Shown in pieces: positions 4,879 through 5,086 of a stretch of 5,086 bases of DNA (position 1 is the stretch's first letter; each line of letters opens with the position of its first letter). The translations under genes and the position numbers were made by a program. The stretch is from an uncultured Eubacteriales bacterium (GTDB taxonomy: Bacteria > Bacillota > Clostridia > Oscillospirales > Feifaniaceae): contig CABRXB010000102.1 in the NCBI GenBank assembly GCA_902474785.1, positions 1-5,086 of the forward strand, written 5' to 3'. The notes beneath the pieces were generated by a model. The model was not told where the DNA came from and made no database searches. It saw only the letters and a list, made by a program, of their open reading frames with translations.

Positions 4879-5086
4879 GATCTTCGCCTCCCACCAGACC
4901 TACATAGTAGCTCTCAAGGCTTTCATCGCGCTCTTGCATTAAGAGCAGTTCGCAGTCCTCTTTTGCAAGGGCCAGAACAAGCTGCGAGACGTTTGGTCTT
5001 GCAAAGATGTCGGCCGTTGTGTCCGATCGGATTTTGTAGTCGATCTCCATGGCGTCGAGCACCCGCGCGAGCGCCATGGTGTCGGT
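4871..5086 (-). CDS. ABC transporter ATP-binding protein, C-terminal end only
   Basis: The last 71 residues of a protein whose start lies beyond the right edge. The Walker and signature motifs are not in the window, so the call rests on position and the C-terminal form. A helix-rich regulatory tail has VLDAMEIDYKIRSDTTADIF, then a hydrophobic LVLALAKEDCELLLMQ, and ends ESLESYYVGLVGG. Tails of this kind close the ATPases of drug or peptide ABC-2 exporters. It overlaps the permease start by 8 bp in the same operon. Confidence 0.82.
   Translation of the reverse strand, partial: TDTMALARVLDAMEIDYKIRSDTTADIFARPNVSQLVLALAKEDCELLLMQERDESLESYYVGLVGGEDHA

Noticed and set aside
1..5086. CRISPR arrays, tandem repeats, rRNA or complete tRNA genes.
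   Set aside because: No regularly spaced repeats and no recognisable rRNA or tRNA structure were found on either strand.

Overview
The window looks like a chromosomal segment from a low-to-moderate GC Firmicute of the Clostridia, probably an Oscillospiraceae- or Lachnospiraceae-type gut anaerobe. The clues are a TnpV-type mobile-element protein, a small TSCPD-domain protein of the TIGR03905 type, a PadR regulator with a flavodoxin-like oxidoreductase, and an ABC-2 exporter with a single-TM histidine kinase. All main genes have AGGAG-type ribosome binding sites, and the two clear promoters are sigma-A type. The assignment rests on gene content only.

Left part (1 to about 2100) is visibly AT-richer. 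On the minus strand a consensus promoter (1388-1416) with overlapping repeat motifs drives padR (802-1344). padR is coupled by an ATGA overlap to a flavodoxin-fold oxidoreductase (1-805, running off the left edge). Upstream, also on the minus strand, is a TnpV gene (1473-1850) closed by its own terminator (1439-1463). tnpV suggests this block is the end of an integrative or mobilizable element, with the PadR-flavoprotein pair as possible cargo.

Middle part (about 1850-2640) has no confident gene. It holds a nested inverted repeat (1905-1989), several smaller dyads (2025-2169), a short minus-strand coding-looking tail that ends at 2081, and then a GC-rich stretch with only unconvincing overlapping frames. 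The composition change near 2100-2170 is the best candidate for an element/chromosome junction, but no att site or duplication can be proven from this window.

Right part (2550-5086) is GC-richer. A strong promoter (2552-2580) drives the TSCPD gene (2648-2911) on the plus strand. It is followed by a structured intergenic segment and an 18-bp-stem bidirectional terminator (3061-3104). The terminator is shared with a convergent minus-strand operon reading ABC ATPase (right edge, partial), ABC-2 permease (4045-4878), sensor histidine kinase (3133-4029). These three are packed with an 8-bp overlap and a 15-bp gap, as expected for an exporter whose expression is tied to its own two-component sensor. 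The response regulator is not in the window and probably lies to the right.
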